From assembly GCA_012184525.1 (NCBI GenBank), contig WOFQ01000026.1:186001-250000 (forward strand): 64,000 nucleotides of DNA. The letters run 5' to 3'. The translations under genes and the position numbers were made by a program. A model generated the notes under the pieces. That model saw only the letters and a list, made by a program, of their open reading frames with translations, did not search any database and had not been told where the DNA came from. This document shows positions 44,304 through 57,300 of this stretch, in pieces; position 1 is the stretch's first letter; every line of letters starts with the position of its first letter. The DNA is from Xenoacremonium recifei. Lineage: Eukaryota > Ascomycota > Sordariomycetes > Hypocreales > Nectriaceae.

Positions 44304-44856
44304 GATGGGCGGATTGAAGGGCCTCTGCCTCTGCCTCTGCCCGTGGCCGAAGGGCTGTTATCTGGCCTCTCCTCTCGCGGAGAGTCGAGTCGAGTCGGAA
44401 TCGGTCGGTGAGTCTTCGCGATCGTGGGGTGAGAACAGAACGAGGGCGAGCGAGGGGCGGGTTGTCGCAGTCAGTCGCACGAGACGGGCAGATGCTGAGA
44501 TGCGTAACCGTGGACCGTTAAAGATGCTTGCTCGAAGGAGATGGCGATGCACAAAAGGGAGACAGACGTCGCTAGGAATGATCAAGGTCGAGTTCCAGAA
44601 CGGCCAGGGGTTCAGCTGGTGTCTCTCGTGTGAGGCCCCTAGCACATGCTTTTGCTCCGGCTAAAGAGGCGATAAGGAGGGAAGAGAAAGAAGAGAGAGT
44701 AAGAATGCCCAGATAGGGAGAGGGCTCTAGGGGCTGGAGAGAGCGGACTGACGGATTGTCGCGGGAGGGGATGCGCCGTCGAGGTGATGTAGAGGCGAGG
44801 CGATTCGCAGGCGTCCAGGGCTGGCGGAGGGTCGACTGCTCGGAGGTCAGCAAAAG

Positions 44857-44872
44857 TCAATCAATCAATCAA
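44857..44872. repeat. (TCAA)4 microsatellite
   Basis: Four perfect copies of TCAA about 550 bp upstream of the GT90 start codon. Likely a neutral length-variable marker. Confidence 0.85.
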
Positions 44873-46407
44873 TGAGTATCCAAAGGGTCTGCCTCCCTCC
44901 GTTGCAACGCGTAGGGCACTCCCATTCACGCCTTCAGGGGTGGCACAGGCGGCGATTAGGGGTTGGAAGCCCAATCCCATCAGGGGAGCGCCCGCTTCAG
45001 GGGGGATTGCCCGCCAACGCGCCCCGGGGACTCTCCACTGTTAATCAGCGCTAGCGGTGCCTCGCCATTCCGCCGGCTCCATCAACGCGTGCCCAGATCG
45101 TGTCGCCAGCCAACGGGGAGGTTCGAGGCGACGCGGAGGTGGAGAGCAGCGAGTGAACATTTTGAGTTGCATCGTGGCCGGAAAGCATAAAGGCACAGAA
45201 AGTAACGGTTTACGAAGCCGCTTCGTATTGCGCGGCGATGGCGGTTGCGACAACAGGAAGGTGCCGGCCCTTGTGCTCCTGCCGCTGCAACGACCTGCAG
45301 CACGTGACGCCATGAATAATTTCTTACCAGCTTTTCATCTTCCCGTCAATGTCCAATCCTCGTGTCCGTGAAATGAGGGCGACTGCTAGTCTCCTGAAGC
45401 CTCCAAGATGGCTGCTCGACAGCAGCTCTAGGCTTTCCGCGGCCGCTGCGCCTTCACTGGTGGATCCCCCACGGCCACGCATCAGCCCTTCAGCCCTCAA
45501 CCGCCGCCAGCGCAATCTGTAACGGCTCACGAGAACAACCTTTCGGAAAGATGCGGTGCAGATGCCTCGAAAGTGATACAGGAGGCATTCTTGCGTTCCA
45601 CTGGGTTGCAATATTGAAAGTTCCCAACCTGCGGCAAGAATGCGATGCTTCAGGGCTGTCGATAGTACGTGTTAGCCCAAGCCCCTGAGCTGAGCTGAGT
45701 GGCCAACTGTGGCTCGCAGCCTGGGAACGTGGCGTTGCATCCTTGTCGCGTCTTCTCCCTGAACTGCTGCAGCGATTCTTCTCACTCTGTGCTCTCCTTG
45801 GGTGATTGCGTTTTAAGGTCTCGGGTCGTCGCCGTCAAATGGATGACCTGAATCTGTGACTTGCTTCGGACCATCGATCACGGACGACGGAGCATCGCCC
45901 TACGCCCTCGTCTTCTTATCCTCTCGAGATAAGCACAGACAGTCTTATCATCTCTGATTGCCGATATCAATCGAGAGGGAGCCAAGCCGTGAAGTTCTCC
46001 CCGCCGGATTGTTCCCGATGCGATCTTAGTCAGATTCTGGCTGGAGTTTTCTTTGATTGGGGAAGCCCTCAGCGAGACCTGCTGTCCTATGATTGGCCCC
46101 ATGAATTCTTGTCGTTTGACTTGAACTATGACAACTTTAATCGATGGTTCCCTATCGCCCGATTGATAATATGAAGATGTCCTCTACTGATTGAGTGTGA
46201 AAGTCTAGACCGAGAGTGAAGGACTTTTGGATTAGGATCTCGCGTGCGGCCGTAGGTCCCGAGCTAGCATCACGAAAGCAGCTGAAGTCTCCGTTGTTTG
46301 CAGGCTGGAAACCCAACATCTTAATGTTTCAGATATGTCTCTCAAGTCGGCAGGACTTCCTACGACTCTAACGGGAACACCCGAATTCAGGTAAAACAAA
46401 GTCTTGT

Positions 46408-46424
46408 CAGGTCGGGCCGACCTG
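46408..46424. promoter_or_regulatory. 17-bp palindrome, CGG/CCG containing
   Basis: CAGGTCGG and CCGACCTG form a perfect inverted repeat around a single G. Inverted CGG half-sites are the usual target of dimeric Zn2Cys6 regulators, but no specific factor can be named and chance occurrence is possible. Confidence 0.35.
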
Positions 46425-47680
46425 CCACCCTGGATTCACAGCAATGGCAACGCTACGGAACACGAGTCTCGGTCAAAGGGTGCCTCGGCTCATGCTCACC
46501 TAGACTTGCTGATATAGGTAGGTACGTCGCTTCGGAAAATGTTCAAAAGAGGCTCAAGTGGATCGGTCTGTATGGAGCGGTCAAGAACCAAGGCAGAAGA
46601 AGCCTCAGGTCGAACGGCTAACGTGGTGGTCCACCAAGGACTCTAACACGTTAAGTTGAATGCCCAGGTTATAGGATGCCCTACACAAAAGGACTCGGTA
46701 GGAAGCTATTGGTGAGCTTCGTTAGTCAACCCAGTTCGGGTTGGCCGAGTCTCCTGCTAGCTCTCATGATGGATTCGCCCTCCGCCTCACTGTCATGGTA
46801 GAATCATCCGCCTCTCGTGTTGCTTATAGTACTTTGTCTGACGTCTGCCTGATTCTCGACCGAGTTCACAGCTGCTTCTGGACCACAACAAGGAGACAAC
46901 TGTGGGGAAGAAAGCCAACAACATACTCCTCTGGGGACGCTTCCTTGGCCCGGCTCGTGGGGGAGGAGACTGGTGGGCACCCGATAGGGAAGTTGAGGGA
47001 TTGCTGACGATAAGCAAAACACCATCAAGTAAACCAGCGCCCGCCTGAATGCAATCATCACCCGCGTCCAGCCGAGCAGGTAAGACGATCTCCGATGGGG
47101 CCGAGGAATGATAGTCCAAGCGAGGGGGTGACAAAGGACAACGGCCACTAACAGGAGTCTGGGGATCCATGATAGCATCACCTGAACGCAAGCACAACCA
47201 CCAAGGGGAGGCCGGAGGACCGAGCAGTTAGTGGTGATGCCATTAGCAAATTTTACCTAACAGGCCGAGGGGATGGATGAACGAACGCGAAGCAGCAGAC
47301 GTCCGAAGTGGGTAGCGCCGGCTCCAAGCGGCGGGCAGCAGATTGAAGGAATCATGATGGGATGGATGAACGAAAGCAGTATCAGATTGTGTCCATGGAA
47401 ATGTGCCAAAACCTCACTCATGGGGGCAACCAGATGCGACGGAAAAGATAGGCCTGTTTTCTGGGCCGCAAACCCTGCGGGTAGATCTGGCAGCGCTGCT
47501 TCTAGAAGACCGGGGGCGCTGTCGCAGGGCAAGCTTGTGGCCAACGAGAGCGCGCATCCGATGGATCGGAGGCTGCAAACGGGGCGCTAGACCCCTAAGT
47601 GGCAATAACGCTCTGGTGGCCCCCCAAACCCCCCTGCCAATCCGATGACGGACCCCGCAAGACCCCTGTAGCGGATGAGA

Positions 47681-47706
47681 TGCTAGGGGCTGCTAGGGGC
47701 TGCTAG
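47681..47706. repeat. TGCTAGGGGC tandem repeat
   Basis: Two perfect copies of the decamer followed by a third, partial copy (TGCTAG), about 330 bp upstream of the arginase start codon. Role unknown. Confidence 0.8.
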
Positions 47707-48031
47707 CGGGCATGGTGGGGCATGGAGGGCCCTGAGCTCGCTGAGCTGTGCCGTTGAGAGTCATGGAGGCCAGAGCTGCGCCGGAGGCGGTATGTCAGTG
47801 CCGATTGAAGCCATGACGGGGAGATAAAGGGAGGGAGAGATAAAAGGTAAACGGCGCCTCCATCTAGAGTCCTTTTTCTTCATACTCTTCAAGACTCTCA
47901 TTCTTCTCGATCTTCCCAGGCCTCTGTATCTCGACTTATACTCGAGCCTCGCTCTCTGCTGCAGCCCCCAACGCACACTACGTCATCCGTTTGACACGTG
48001 AAGAACCCCTACCAATTACCCGCCGCCCACC

Positions 48032-49109
48032 ATGAACACCGGAATCATCAAGAGCCGCTTCCTCTCGCAGCCCGAGGATTTGGGCGTGGTGGCTGTTGGA
48101 TTCTCTGGCGGTCAGGTATGGACTTGTCTATCTCTTCTTACACACGTCATGACTGACCTCGCCCCTTCCAGCCCAAGGACGGCGTCGACGCTGGCCCCGA
48201 GGTCCTGATCGAGGCCGGCCTCCTCACCCAGATCCGCGATGAGCTCGGCTACAAGATCCACGGCGACGAGACCGTCCAGACCTTCGAGGCCGGCCGGCCC
48301 GCCTCCGACCCCGACTACCGTGGCATGAAGAAGCCGCTCTTCGCCTCGGCCGTGACGCGCCAGATCGCCGCGCAGACCTACGAGCACTCGTCGCAGGGCC
48401 GCATGACGCTGACGCTCGGCGGCGACCACAGCATCGCCATCGGCACCGTCGCCGGCACCGCCAAGGCCACGCGCGAGCGCCTTAACCGCGAGATTGCCGT
48501 CATCTGGGTTGACGCTCATGCTGACATCAACACGCCCGAGAGCAGCGACAGCGGCAACATCCACGGCATGCCCGTGGCCTTTCTGACGGGCCTGGCCCAG
48601 GACGACAACGAGGACTACTTCGGCTGGGTCAAGGAGGACATGCGCCTGAGCGTTAAGAAGCTGGTGTACATCGGCCTGCGATCTGTGGACGTGGGTGAGA
48701 AGAAGATCCTGCGCGAGCACGGCATCAAGGCGTTTAGCATGTTCGACATTGACCGGTAAGTTTCTCGACTGTCCACGAATCGCAGCAGACACTAATGACT
48801 CGCAGCCACGGCATCGGGCGCGTGATGGAGATGGCCCTCGCCCACATCGGCAGCGACACGCCCATCCACCTGTCCTTCGACGTCGACGCCCTGGACCCGA
48901 TGTGGGCGCCCAGCACCGGCACGCCCGTTCGTGGCGGCCTGACTCTGCGCGAGGGTGACTACATCTGCGAATGTGTGCACCAGACCGGCAGCCTCATCGC
49001 CATCGACCTGGTCGAGGTCAACCCCAAGCTGCAGGACGAGGGCGCGCCCGAGACGATTAGGGCCGGATGCTCGCTGGTGCGTTGTGCCCTGGGTGAGACG
49101 CTGCTGTAG
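48032..49109 (+). CDS. arginase
   Basis: Manganese enzyme hydrolysing L-arginine to ornithine and urea in the cytosol; it lets the fungus use arginine as a nitrogen source (CAR1 in yeast, agaA in Aspergillus). Three exons, 48032-48115, 48172-48755 and 48806-49109, give 323 aa, the family size. Metal-binding signatures are all present: GGDHS (111-115), DAHADIN (from 142), and SFDVDALDP (Asp248 and Asp250). The start MNTGIIKSRFLSQPEDLG matches the family without extension. It lies downstream of a long intergenic region; arginine induction and nitrogen repression are usual for such genes but were not read from the sequence. Confidence 0.97.
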
Positions 49110-51019
49110 AGGTGGACGATGGAAAATGCATTTTGTTTTTGTTTAACGAACTGATGATGAAGGAAGACGCGCTGGATGGAAGGCGAATGGATTACGGACA
49201 TACCCCCTTGAGTTGAATGGATAGTTTGGTCGGCGCATCTGATTAGTTCTGCAGCGAGATCACTCTCAAGAATAAAGATTCTTTCCTCAGGAATTTCTTC
49301 TGTCTTGAATGCAAAGCGTGACTAGTTTACCTGTTTGTATGGAGACGATCATTGTTTTCGGCATAACTGTGACATGGATTTAGACTCTGGATGAACCAAG
49401 TGCTTTTATTCTTCATAAAAAAGGAAAAATGAAGAATGAACTCAAGTCTCTCCCAAGTCTCAACCTCTTGAAGAAGTTACTGCATCTGAGTCGATCTGCC
49501 ATTTCTGCAGAGGTGACTTGTTCAGCTAACATATTGCCCGTCTCTGGATAGATTTAGACACCGTCTGGAGAAGACCAATCTAGGCGTCCGAGATCACCGC
49601 CGGTTCCAAATTGTACTTGTTGACAAATGCCGGTAGTTTCTCCCTCTTGAATCTCGTCATCATGGATGTCAAGCTCTGTGCATGTGCTACACGAAGTGGG
49701 TGTGAAGCGTTGGGAGAAACCGGGAAGAAACACTAACACACACAATGCCGCTCAGTTTTACACAGAGCTTTCCTTTGCTCCGAGAAACTGCACTTCAGAC
49801 AAGCTACTCCGTACAGCTTTCATATATCATCTGACATCGCTTGCCTCGCCGCGACAAACTGCATCTTCCGGCCAGGGAAACCCTTGCAGCCCATAGCCAT
49901 CCCAACCCCCCTGCAAGTCTCTGGACGGCCCGTCGGCAGCGCAGTTCCCACCACACCCTCGCTCACTGGTTGCGCTGGCTTTGACTTCCAGGGCGTTCCA
50001 GCCTCCCGCAATGCGGCCGAGGCGGCTTTCCCTCTGCACCTCCCAGCCGCTGAGCGCGGCGCCTCGAGGCCCAACTGGACAAAGGAGGGCTTCATCATGC
50101 ATGAGGTGGTGGAGGGTTGGCAGAAGCTGCAGAATGATGGGCAAATAACGCAGCATACGTAGACGAATGGAAGGAGAGTGAGGTTCATCAAGCTTTATTC
50201 CCCCGCGTCAAACTTACTCTTCCTTTTCCCATCCTCCTTCAGTGTTTCTACACATCATGGGCTTTTTCTCGACAACAAACTCCTCTATGACGCTGCATCG
50301 ATTTGCCCGCCCGATAACCAAACAGCGCTCCTCACCTTGAATACCCGTCAGCGGCACTCGAAACTTGTCAACTGTCATATTCTCATTCAAAACAATACAA
50401 CACACAAACGCGGCCCCACTGCCCGAGCCCGGCCTAACGAAGCCCGGCGGATCGTGAGGTATCACCGCCCATCGTCGCCGATCACCACCAGCGGCTCGTC
50501 GGCCTGCTGCATCGAAAGCAATTTGAAAGCAATTTCTCTGTGACTCAGCAGTCCGAGGCGGTCACAAGATTCCAAAGCCGCAAGGCGGACGAAGGAAGCA
50601 AAACCACTGGTTGAAACATTTGCTACGTCAAGGAGTGGGAAGCTTGGGCATCGTGATCCCGTTTGGGCGGCAGACAAACTCCAGCAGCCCTGCAGGAACG
50701 ACGTGGCACTCCCGAAACAGAAGCTTCTGGGTCTGACGGGAGAACCGCCGCTTTGTTGGAGGATCCGATCCTCGGCTAGGCGGGAGTCATCTCCAGTCTT
50801 TAAAGAGTTGAAGAGTTTCTCTCTTTCGTGAACTGTGTGTCCATCCATCTTACAGCCATCGGAGCTGGGGTATCGCAGCGGAGGACAGGGTCCATTTGCA
50901 ACTCCGGGTCAGAGCAGACCAACCACGACGTCGACTTTTATTCGTTTCTTTCTCTTTTAATTTGCTGCGAAAATCAATTTAGCGAACGGCTGGATTCAGT
51001 CAGACAGTCAGTCTTTACC
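49110..51019. other. intergenic, no gene seen
   Basis: About 1.9 kb between arginase and the four-helix membrane protein, both on +. Frames of 79-128 codons overlap on opposite strands (49820-50191, 50178-50543, 50462-50848) and show no domain. It includes the arginase 3' end and the next promoter. Confidence 0.4.
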
Positions 51020-51692
51020 ATGGCGGCCAAAACCACGAATTATGCCGGCACTCGCAACGGCACGTCCACCACCTACGTTCGCAGTCATGTGCGGACCTAC
51101 AACTGGCCACCGCTGCAGCTCAACTTTTGGATTTTCGTTATGCTGCTGTCCTCGTCGACCATTATTGGCGTCTTTGCGATTTTCGTCGAGATCCAGAATC
51201 AACTGCTTCTGCCCATTCCTTGGTATGTTCCCCGTCGAGAGTGGCATGGATTAAGCTAATCACAGCTAGGTACTTCCCTTACTATATCACGGTTGCTTGC
51301 CTTGGCATTATCTTCATCGGTGTAATTTTTTGGCTCATCGCGGAACGACGGTTACTTCCAGCAATTGTTATGATTGGAGCGTTTATGCTCTTCGTGCTTT
51401 GGCTGGTCGGTTTGATTGTCGTGGCTATTGAACTGTTTGGTCCCTCGGGCTCGGTGCAGGCCACTTGCAACATGCAGGTCTTCAATCAGAGCCCCAAGGG
51501 ACAGACTCAAGCTACGATGGCGTGGCTGCAGCAACGAAACATCTGTAAGCCTTTGCTCATGATTTTGGCTAGCGGCGGTGCTGACGGTGTATAGGTCAAA
51601 CATGGCAGCTGGTCTTTGCCATGGCTTTGACGGGCGCCGTGTTTTTGATCTGGATCATGATCATGGCCTATCAGGTATTTGTCGACTCGTAG
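51020..51692 (+). CDS. four-helix membrane protein, unknown
   Basis: Small integral membrane protein. Three exons, 51020-51222, 51270-51544 and 51595-51692, give 191 aa with consistent phases (PIPW joins YFPYY; QQRNIC joins QTWQL). Four hydrophobic helices are visible: about 35-58 (LNFWIFVMLLSSSTIIGVFA), 70-92, 98-119 and 162-185. Two cysteines lie in the loop between TM3 and TM4 (ATCNMQ and RNIC), suggesting a disulphide in an exposed loop. The topology and spacing recall MARVEL-like fungal proteins (as in Nce102/Sur7-type eisosome proteins), but I see no specific signature. The N-terminus is hydrophilic with threonine/asparagine. Start chosen because it is the first ATG of the exon. Confidence 0.75.
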
Positions 51693-52887
51693 TGATCCAT
51701 CACTCGGCAGCTTGTCTGTGAGCCTTCGTGCGAGTCTTTCGACGCGAAGAGCGTTGTGGGTTGGCAGTCTGACGATTTTACTTGGCAACGGGTGGAGGTC
51801 TGGTTCGTGATACAATTGTGGGAATAATGAATGGACATATAGACGAACAGAATCTGCATCAGTGGCGTTTTGGGGAAAGGATCATTCGGAAGAACAAGAT
51901 AATACGTGCTCGGGGCCTGCGAGTACTAGGATATAGACAAGTTTGCAAGGTCAAGGAAGCGGAGGATGACAGCAAGAGGTTGATATGAGGCGGAGACTAA
52001 GACGGGGCTCATGCAGTGGATCTTGATTCTTGTTCCCGATTGACGTCGACAATGATACCTCAGATGAGAGTAGGCAATCTGGAAATAGAATCCGGATACT
52101 TTCACCTTGGAACTCTGGTTTCGTTACGGCGGCATATCGAATTCCCCCGTCAATTGGCTGCCTCTGACCCTATGTGATAAGATGGGGTTCTCTTCTACTC
52201 TGGAATGTCTTGATCTTCAGCTCGACAAGATCGCCGAGGCCCATTGCGCAATCGCATGTCTTAAGTAAACAGTGCATCTATTTTAACCGGCCCCTCTTGG
52301 GCGCATCTTTTCAGCTCGCGTCTCCCGCACTGCCCCGAACAGTCCGCTCTAGACATGTCCGTACCCCTCTTTCAGGACTGGCCGAGACCTTTTGCGCTGA
52401 GGACGAACCGCTGTGGAGAGGACTCTTCTCTAGCCAAAGCTTCATGATGCTCGATGCTTGCGACGACCAGATCCCGCCATGACGATGATCTTCGAAGCCT
52501 AAGAACCCGGATCGCGGCATTGCTATCGGAGGAATTAATAGGGCTTCGTCGTCATGTTGGAGGATAAGCTTCTTGGGAAGAGGAAATGATTTGCCGGCTC
52601 AGTGGCAGAGGCAACGAATCCGGTACCTGGTGTAAGACATGATCGGGTATGACGTAGCGCGGGTTGGGCTGGTGGGGGTGAAGCTTGATGGTGATCTCGA
52701 GCCGAGCTAGCAAGATGCCCTCATCGGAGGCCAATGAGGCTTAGGGAAGGGAAACGGGAGAGGTGTGAGGAAGAAGTATAAGAAGGACCCTGAATCCAGA
52801 GCCTGGCTTAATCTTGACCTTCTCTTCCATCACACCTCTTTCAAATACCATTGTACAAGTTACTATCAACCACCACCCACAATCATC
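51693..52887. other. intergenic, no gene seen
   Basis: 1.2 kb between the membrane-protein gene and the DDR48-like gene, both on +. A small frame at 51782-51988 is most likely 3' untranslated sequence. A TATA-like stretch (AGTATAAGA) lies near 52774, about 115 bp upstream of the next start codon. Confidence 0.4.
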
Positions 52888-53253
52888 ATGGATTTTATCA
52901 AGAAGGCCGTCTCTGGTGACAAGACCAGCGAGACTCAGGGCACTGCCTCGACGTCGACTTCCAGCGGCTCTGCTGCCGGCCAGCAGGACTACGTCGACAA
53001 GGGTAAGCTCTCAATCTAGCAATTCCACTGATACAGAGTATATAACTGACAGCCTGTAATAGCCTTTGACTTCGCCTCCAAGAAGGCTGGCCACGACTTC
53101 GACCCCCAGACCGATGAAAAGATCACTGACGGCGCCCGCACTGCATACGAGAAGGCCACTGGGTAAGTGTTGTGGTATTCTTGCTGCTATGACGAAGACT
53201 TAACATTCTGACCATCTCATAGCAAGAAGGTGTCCGAGAAGATTTCCAACTAA
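52888..53253 (+). CDS. DDR48-like small stress protein
   Basis: An 81-aa hydrophilic protein from three exons: 52888-53002, 53063-53162 and 53223-53253. It starts MDFIKKAVSGDKTS, has a serine/threonine/glutamine-rich linker, and a conserved end DYVDKAFDFASKKAG, ITDGARTAYEKATGKK and VSEKISN. Fungal genomes commonly carry one or more of these small proteins, often labelled DNA damage-responsive protein 48-like and induced in stress or conidiation; biochemical function is unknown. It has no secretion signal. The 31-nt last exon makes the gene easy to miss. Identification rests on the pattern of three short conserved blocks. Confidence 0.82.
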
Positions 53254-54343
53254 ATACCGTTTGACGACAACACGGATATGGGTTAATTAGACACGGATTA
53301 AGTGTGCCTATAGGAAGCGTTTAGGATACCAATAAATTGTATTATGAATCAAACTCTAGGATCTTCGTCCGTGATCACATGCTCAGACTTATGTCGATTC
53401 CCAAACGACGCTTCTATCAATGTTAAGACACTTGGTGTCACTGAAGAAGCTCCCCGATGCACATTGATTGGCTGCTTCACAGAAGCCGTTTCTTGCGACC
53501 GGCAATTAACGGTGGTGTTTGGGGCGTTTCAACGATTCTGAGTGGCGTAAATGGTGAGGCGGGGCATGTATCACAAGCTGAGTCTATCATCGTAGGAAAA
53601 TGCGAGGCAGAAGGGAGTACTCTGGGGCAAGAGGAATATTTCAGTACCAATTTTCTCTGATGAAAGATGGTAAAGCATCCAACACCTGTAGATACCCTCT
53701 TCAGCCCTCTTGGAGTAATTATAAGCCCTGAATGGTGACAACGTGGATGCTATTCCGGTAAGACGTGGAGGGGTCAGCCGGGACAGAGGAGGGGCAGCTT
53801 AAACTTTGTGTAAGGCCCGATTGTGAGACGGCAAGAGACACCGCGGGGCGTTCTTGCTGTCGCGATAGAGCCTCAGCAGAAAATCCTCCAAAAAGCACCT
53901 ACGATTAGAAACTGTGCCCTGACCTTCTCTTCTCTCAATCAACAAGCACGGCATTCCATCGCGACCCTCAACCACTCGCTCTCAGCCCTGTCGAGGGGAA
54001 GTGGAGGCTGCTCCTGAGCTTCCCGTCCGCTGTCCCGGCAACGGGGTGTCACAGCGGGCGGGCTGTTTTTTTCCCGCTAAAAGAAGGTTCCCCGTACAGG
54101 GGTGGCTTTTCAGTGCTCACAGCGGGTTCTAGCGCCACAACACCCACTGTAGCTCCAGGCGCAGGATCAGTCCGTATCATCGACGAAAACCTCAGCAGCC
54201 CTTTTAGACACAGAGTCTCATCCCGGATTTTCCCACTGCCCACCCCCTTACAGGAACCGAAATCCAGCAGATCGACCAACACCGGCCGCGCCATCCTCGA
54301 CTCTGGCCATCGTGGCTTTATCCATCCCGGCGCACGATGCATC
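53254..54343. other. intergenic, ApsB leader
   Basis: About 1.1 kb between the small stress gene and the preferred start of the ApsB-like gene. The first 200 bases or so are AT-rich 3' untranslated sequence. An in-frame ATG at 54113 leaves the ApsB start slightly ambiguous. No other gene seen. Confidence 0.4.
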
Positions 54344-57300
54344 ATGGCCGACGGTGAGAACGACAACGACCACAGCCCCGGGTCGCGTCCTGGCACAGCA
54401 CGGCGCGTCTCGGCCGGCGACGACAACGACGATGTTCCCGCTGAGACACGTGGATCATCCCCGGCGCCTGCGAATGCGAATGCGCCTGCGTCTGCGCCCG
54501 AATCGCAAACCAACGACACGATCAGGGGCCTGGACCGACACGCGATGCCCAAGCTGCCGCCGCCGCCAATCGCTGCCGACTATTCGCTGCTTGATACGGC
54601 CCCCGTGGACCTCACCCGCGAGCCCGAGGACTCGCTGACGGAGGAGGACGTGCGAAGACACCTCACAGACGTCGAGTCCAGCTTCCTGCCGGCGCTGTCG
54701 CCCATTCCCACGGGGTCCACGAATGGCGACGGCGGAGTGGACGACACCTATCTGTTCGATTCGCCCACCAAGGCACCCTTGCCCAACAGCAGCAGCAGTA
54801 GCAGTGTCGGCTTGGCCAATAACCGGCCCAGCGCCTTGGGCCGCCACGACGACCATCCGTATCCCTATGACAACATGACGGCGACGTTGACAGATGCTGG
54901 GAACACGACGTCTAGTCTCGAGAACTTGGACTCGTCGCCCACAGCTGCTGCCGCCGCCAGGACTATCTCGAGAGCCGTGAGCATGGCCAGCCAGGCCGCG
55001 GCGGCCCAGACGATCCCCGAAGACGACGAGCACGATGACAAGGAGGGCGGCCACGATAGCTCCCAGGTCTCCTCGAGCGTCGGGGATCCTCTCTCTCGGT
55101 CACAGTCTTTGTCAGAGCGTCACGACGCCGGCAGCACCCCTGGACACTCGCTCAGGAGTCGACGTCCCAAGTACCTCCGGAGTCGCATCAACAGCCAGCG
55201 CTCCTCCGTCTCCTCATTTGTCACGAACCCCGAGTCCCACGACGGCAGCGACCTCACTGTTGGTCTCGGCACCGACTATGCCCTCCAGTCGGGCGGCGCT
55301 GTCCCTGCGCTCGGCATGCCCCGAAATCCCAGCAACCCCATGCTGCGATCCATCAGCATCGGCAGCATAGCGTCGGGCTTTGGAGCCGACGACTTCACTG
55401 ATGCTTCACTACACCAGCTCGATCCTCTTCCCGAAGTTGACAGTCCCGAACGACCGCGCCGTAACAACATCCTCAATACCCCTAAACAATCCCACGATGG
55501 CTTTGCTACAGCGCCAACCGATACCGTCATCGCCCGCCACGTTAGGAACGTGCAGGTCCCTGAATCACTGGCCAAGGCATACAAGTTCAAGGGGGGGCTT
55601 GAGACGCCCCGGAAGCCGTCTACTGTTACCGTCACAAGCGGCACGACAGGGCGCACGGGTAAGAACCTGACGCTCAAGGAGCAGAGCAGCACCATCGAGA
55701 GGCTCTCCAAGGAGAACTTCGACTTGAAGCTCAAGGTCATGTTCCTGAGCGATCGACTGGATAAACTGTCGGAGGAGGGCATCAAGGAGATGATCTCGGA
55801 GAATGTCGAACTCAAGACGGGGCTTGCAGTGCTCCAGCGGGACAACAAGGTGCTACGAAAACGAGTCAAGGAACTGGAGAAGCAGCTTAAAGACGAGGAA
55901 GCCCGACCGAGTACGGCACAGAGCGGCACCTCGTCAACGGACCAAACTGCTCGCCTCTACGACGAAGAAGCTCAGGAACGAGAGGAAGAGCTTCTCTATC
56001 TGCGGGAGCGTGTCGAAGAATATGCGACGGAGATCGAGCGACTGCGCAGTGAGAGCCTCAACAGGGAGTCTGAGAAGCGGAAGCTCGCCGATATCGTGAA
56101 GTCGTTGGGAGAGCGGACGGGCGAGAGCCTGGGCCGACAAGAGGAAGCCGATGTCTGGAAGGACCTACTCGAGCAGGAAACCGCACGACGAGAGCAATCT
56201 GATGACGAGAACAAGAGGCTACGCGACGAAGTCTTCAGGCTTAAGCAAGAGATGTCTGCTGCCCAGGGCGGCCTGCACCATACCACCAACATCTACAACA
56301 TCACCAAGAAGCGAGAAAATCCGTCACCTAGTCGCCCCATGTCGGTTCTTTCTGGAGACATGGAGGGCTCTAATGCTAACTTCAGCGCGGCCACAACCCT
56401 CGTCGAGGAGCTCCGTCGAGAGAGTGAGCAGCTCCGCCACGAGAATGCCGAACTTCGTCGTGAGGTTGGCGCGCAGACATCGATGTTGACGTCAAGAAAC
56501 CGCGAGAAGGAACGCCTCTACCAAGAGATCGAAGACCTGAAGATGGCCCAACGACGAGGCGGCCCAGCTCCCTCCACCATCGACAGTCTTCTCGAGCGCT
56601 CAGCATCTCGAGCTGGAGGCCATGAGCGGTCACAGTCCCGTGGTAGCGGCAGGACGCGACAGACTCAGGTCGAGGAAGAGGCTGAGCGCGAGGAGCTCGA
56701 GAACAAGCTGGCAGAAATGCGAGACAAGCTCAGCGAGGCCAAGTTGCAGAACCAGGAACTCCAACGGGAACTCGAGGCGTGCATGGAAGACTTCGAAACG
56801 GCTATCAATGACAAGCGACAAGCCGAAGAGACGGCCATGTCCCTACAGGAAGACATCGACAATGCTATGAACGATCTGGTCGCCCTGCAATCCGAGCGAG
56901 ACGAAGCACTGCGCGAACAAGGGGACATGGAGAACGAGTTTGAGGCTCTGCGTAAGGAGGCCCAGGAGGAGATCGATGCCCTGGAATCCGAGGCAGACCA
57001 ACGTAACGAGGAGATCCAACGGCTGCAGGCAGATCTCCAGGACCGCTCAGAGAATTTCGACGCCTTGCAGGAAGAGATGCGAAAGATGAGTGAAGCTCTC
57101 ATCCGGTTGGAGGATGACCAAGAAAACAAGCTCCGCCGTATCCAACAGCTTGAGGAAGAGCTTGACTCGTCGAACAAAGAGTTGGAAGAGCTCGAGCAGA
57201 AGCTCATGGAAGCAAACGACAAGAACCAGCGGCTGTCGGTACAGCAGGAGTCGTCGCAGGGTGAAATTGCGTTCCTCCGTGAGGAGCAGGAGGGTGACAA

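Larger units (their letters stand above)
44304..48031. other. 3.7-kb divergent intergenic region
   Basis: The largest gene-free stretch, lying between the GT90 start (-) and arginase start (+). Short frames (up to 134 codons at 46793-47197, -) show no domain. It contains a (TCAA)4 microsatellite (44857-44872), a 17-bp perfect palindrome (46408-46424) and a decamer tandem repeat (47681-47706). Purine/pyrimidine-rich tracts immediately before 48032 look like the arginase leader. No transposon or RNA gene was recognised. Confidence 0.45.

Noticed and set aside
46793..47197. 134-codon - strand frame in the 3.7-kb intergenic region
   Set aside because: No domain; two overlapping frames on the same strand are equally open.
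49110..51019. Possible gene between arginase and the membrane protein
   Set aside because: Several 79-128 codon frames overlap on both strands with no conserved motif and no plausible splice chain.
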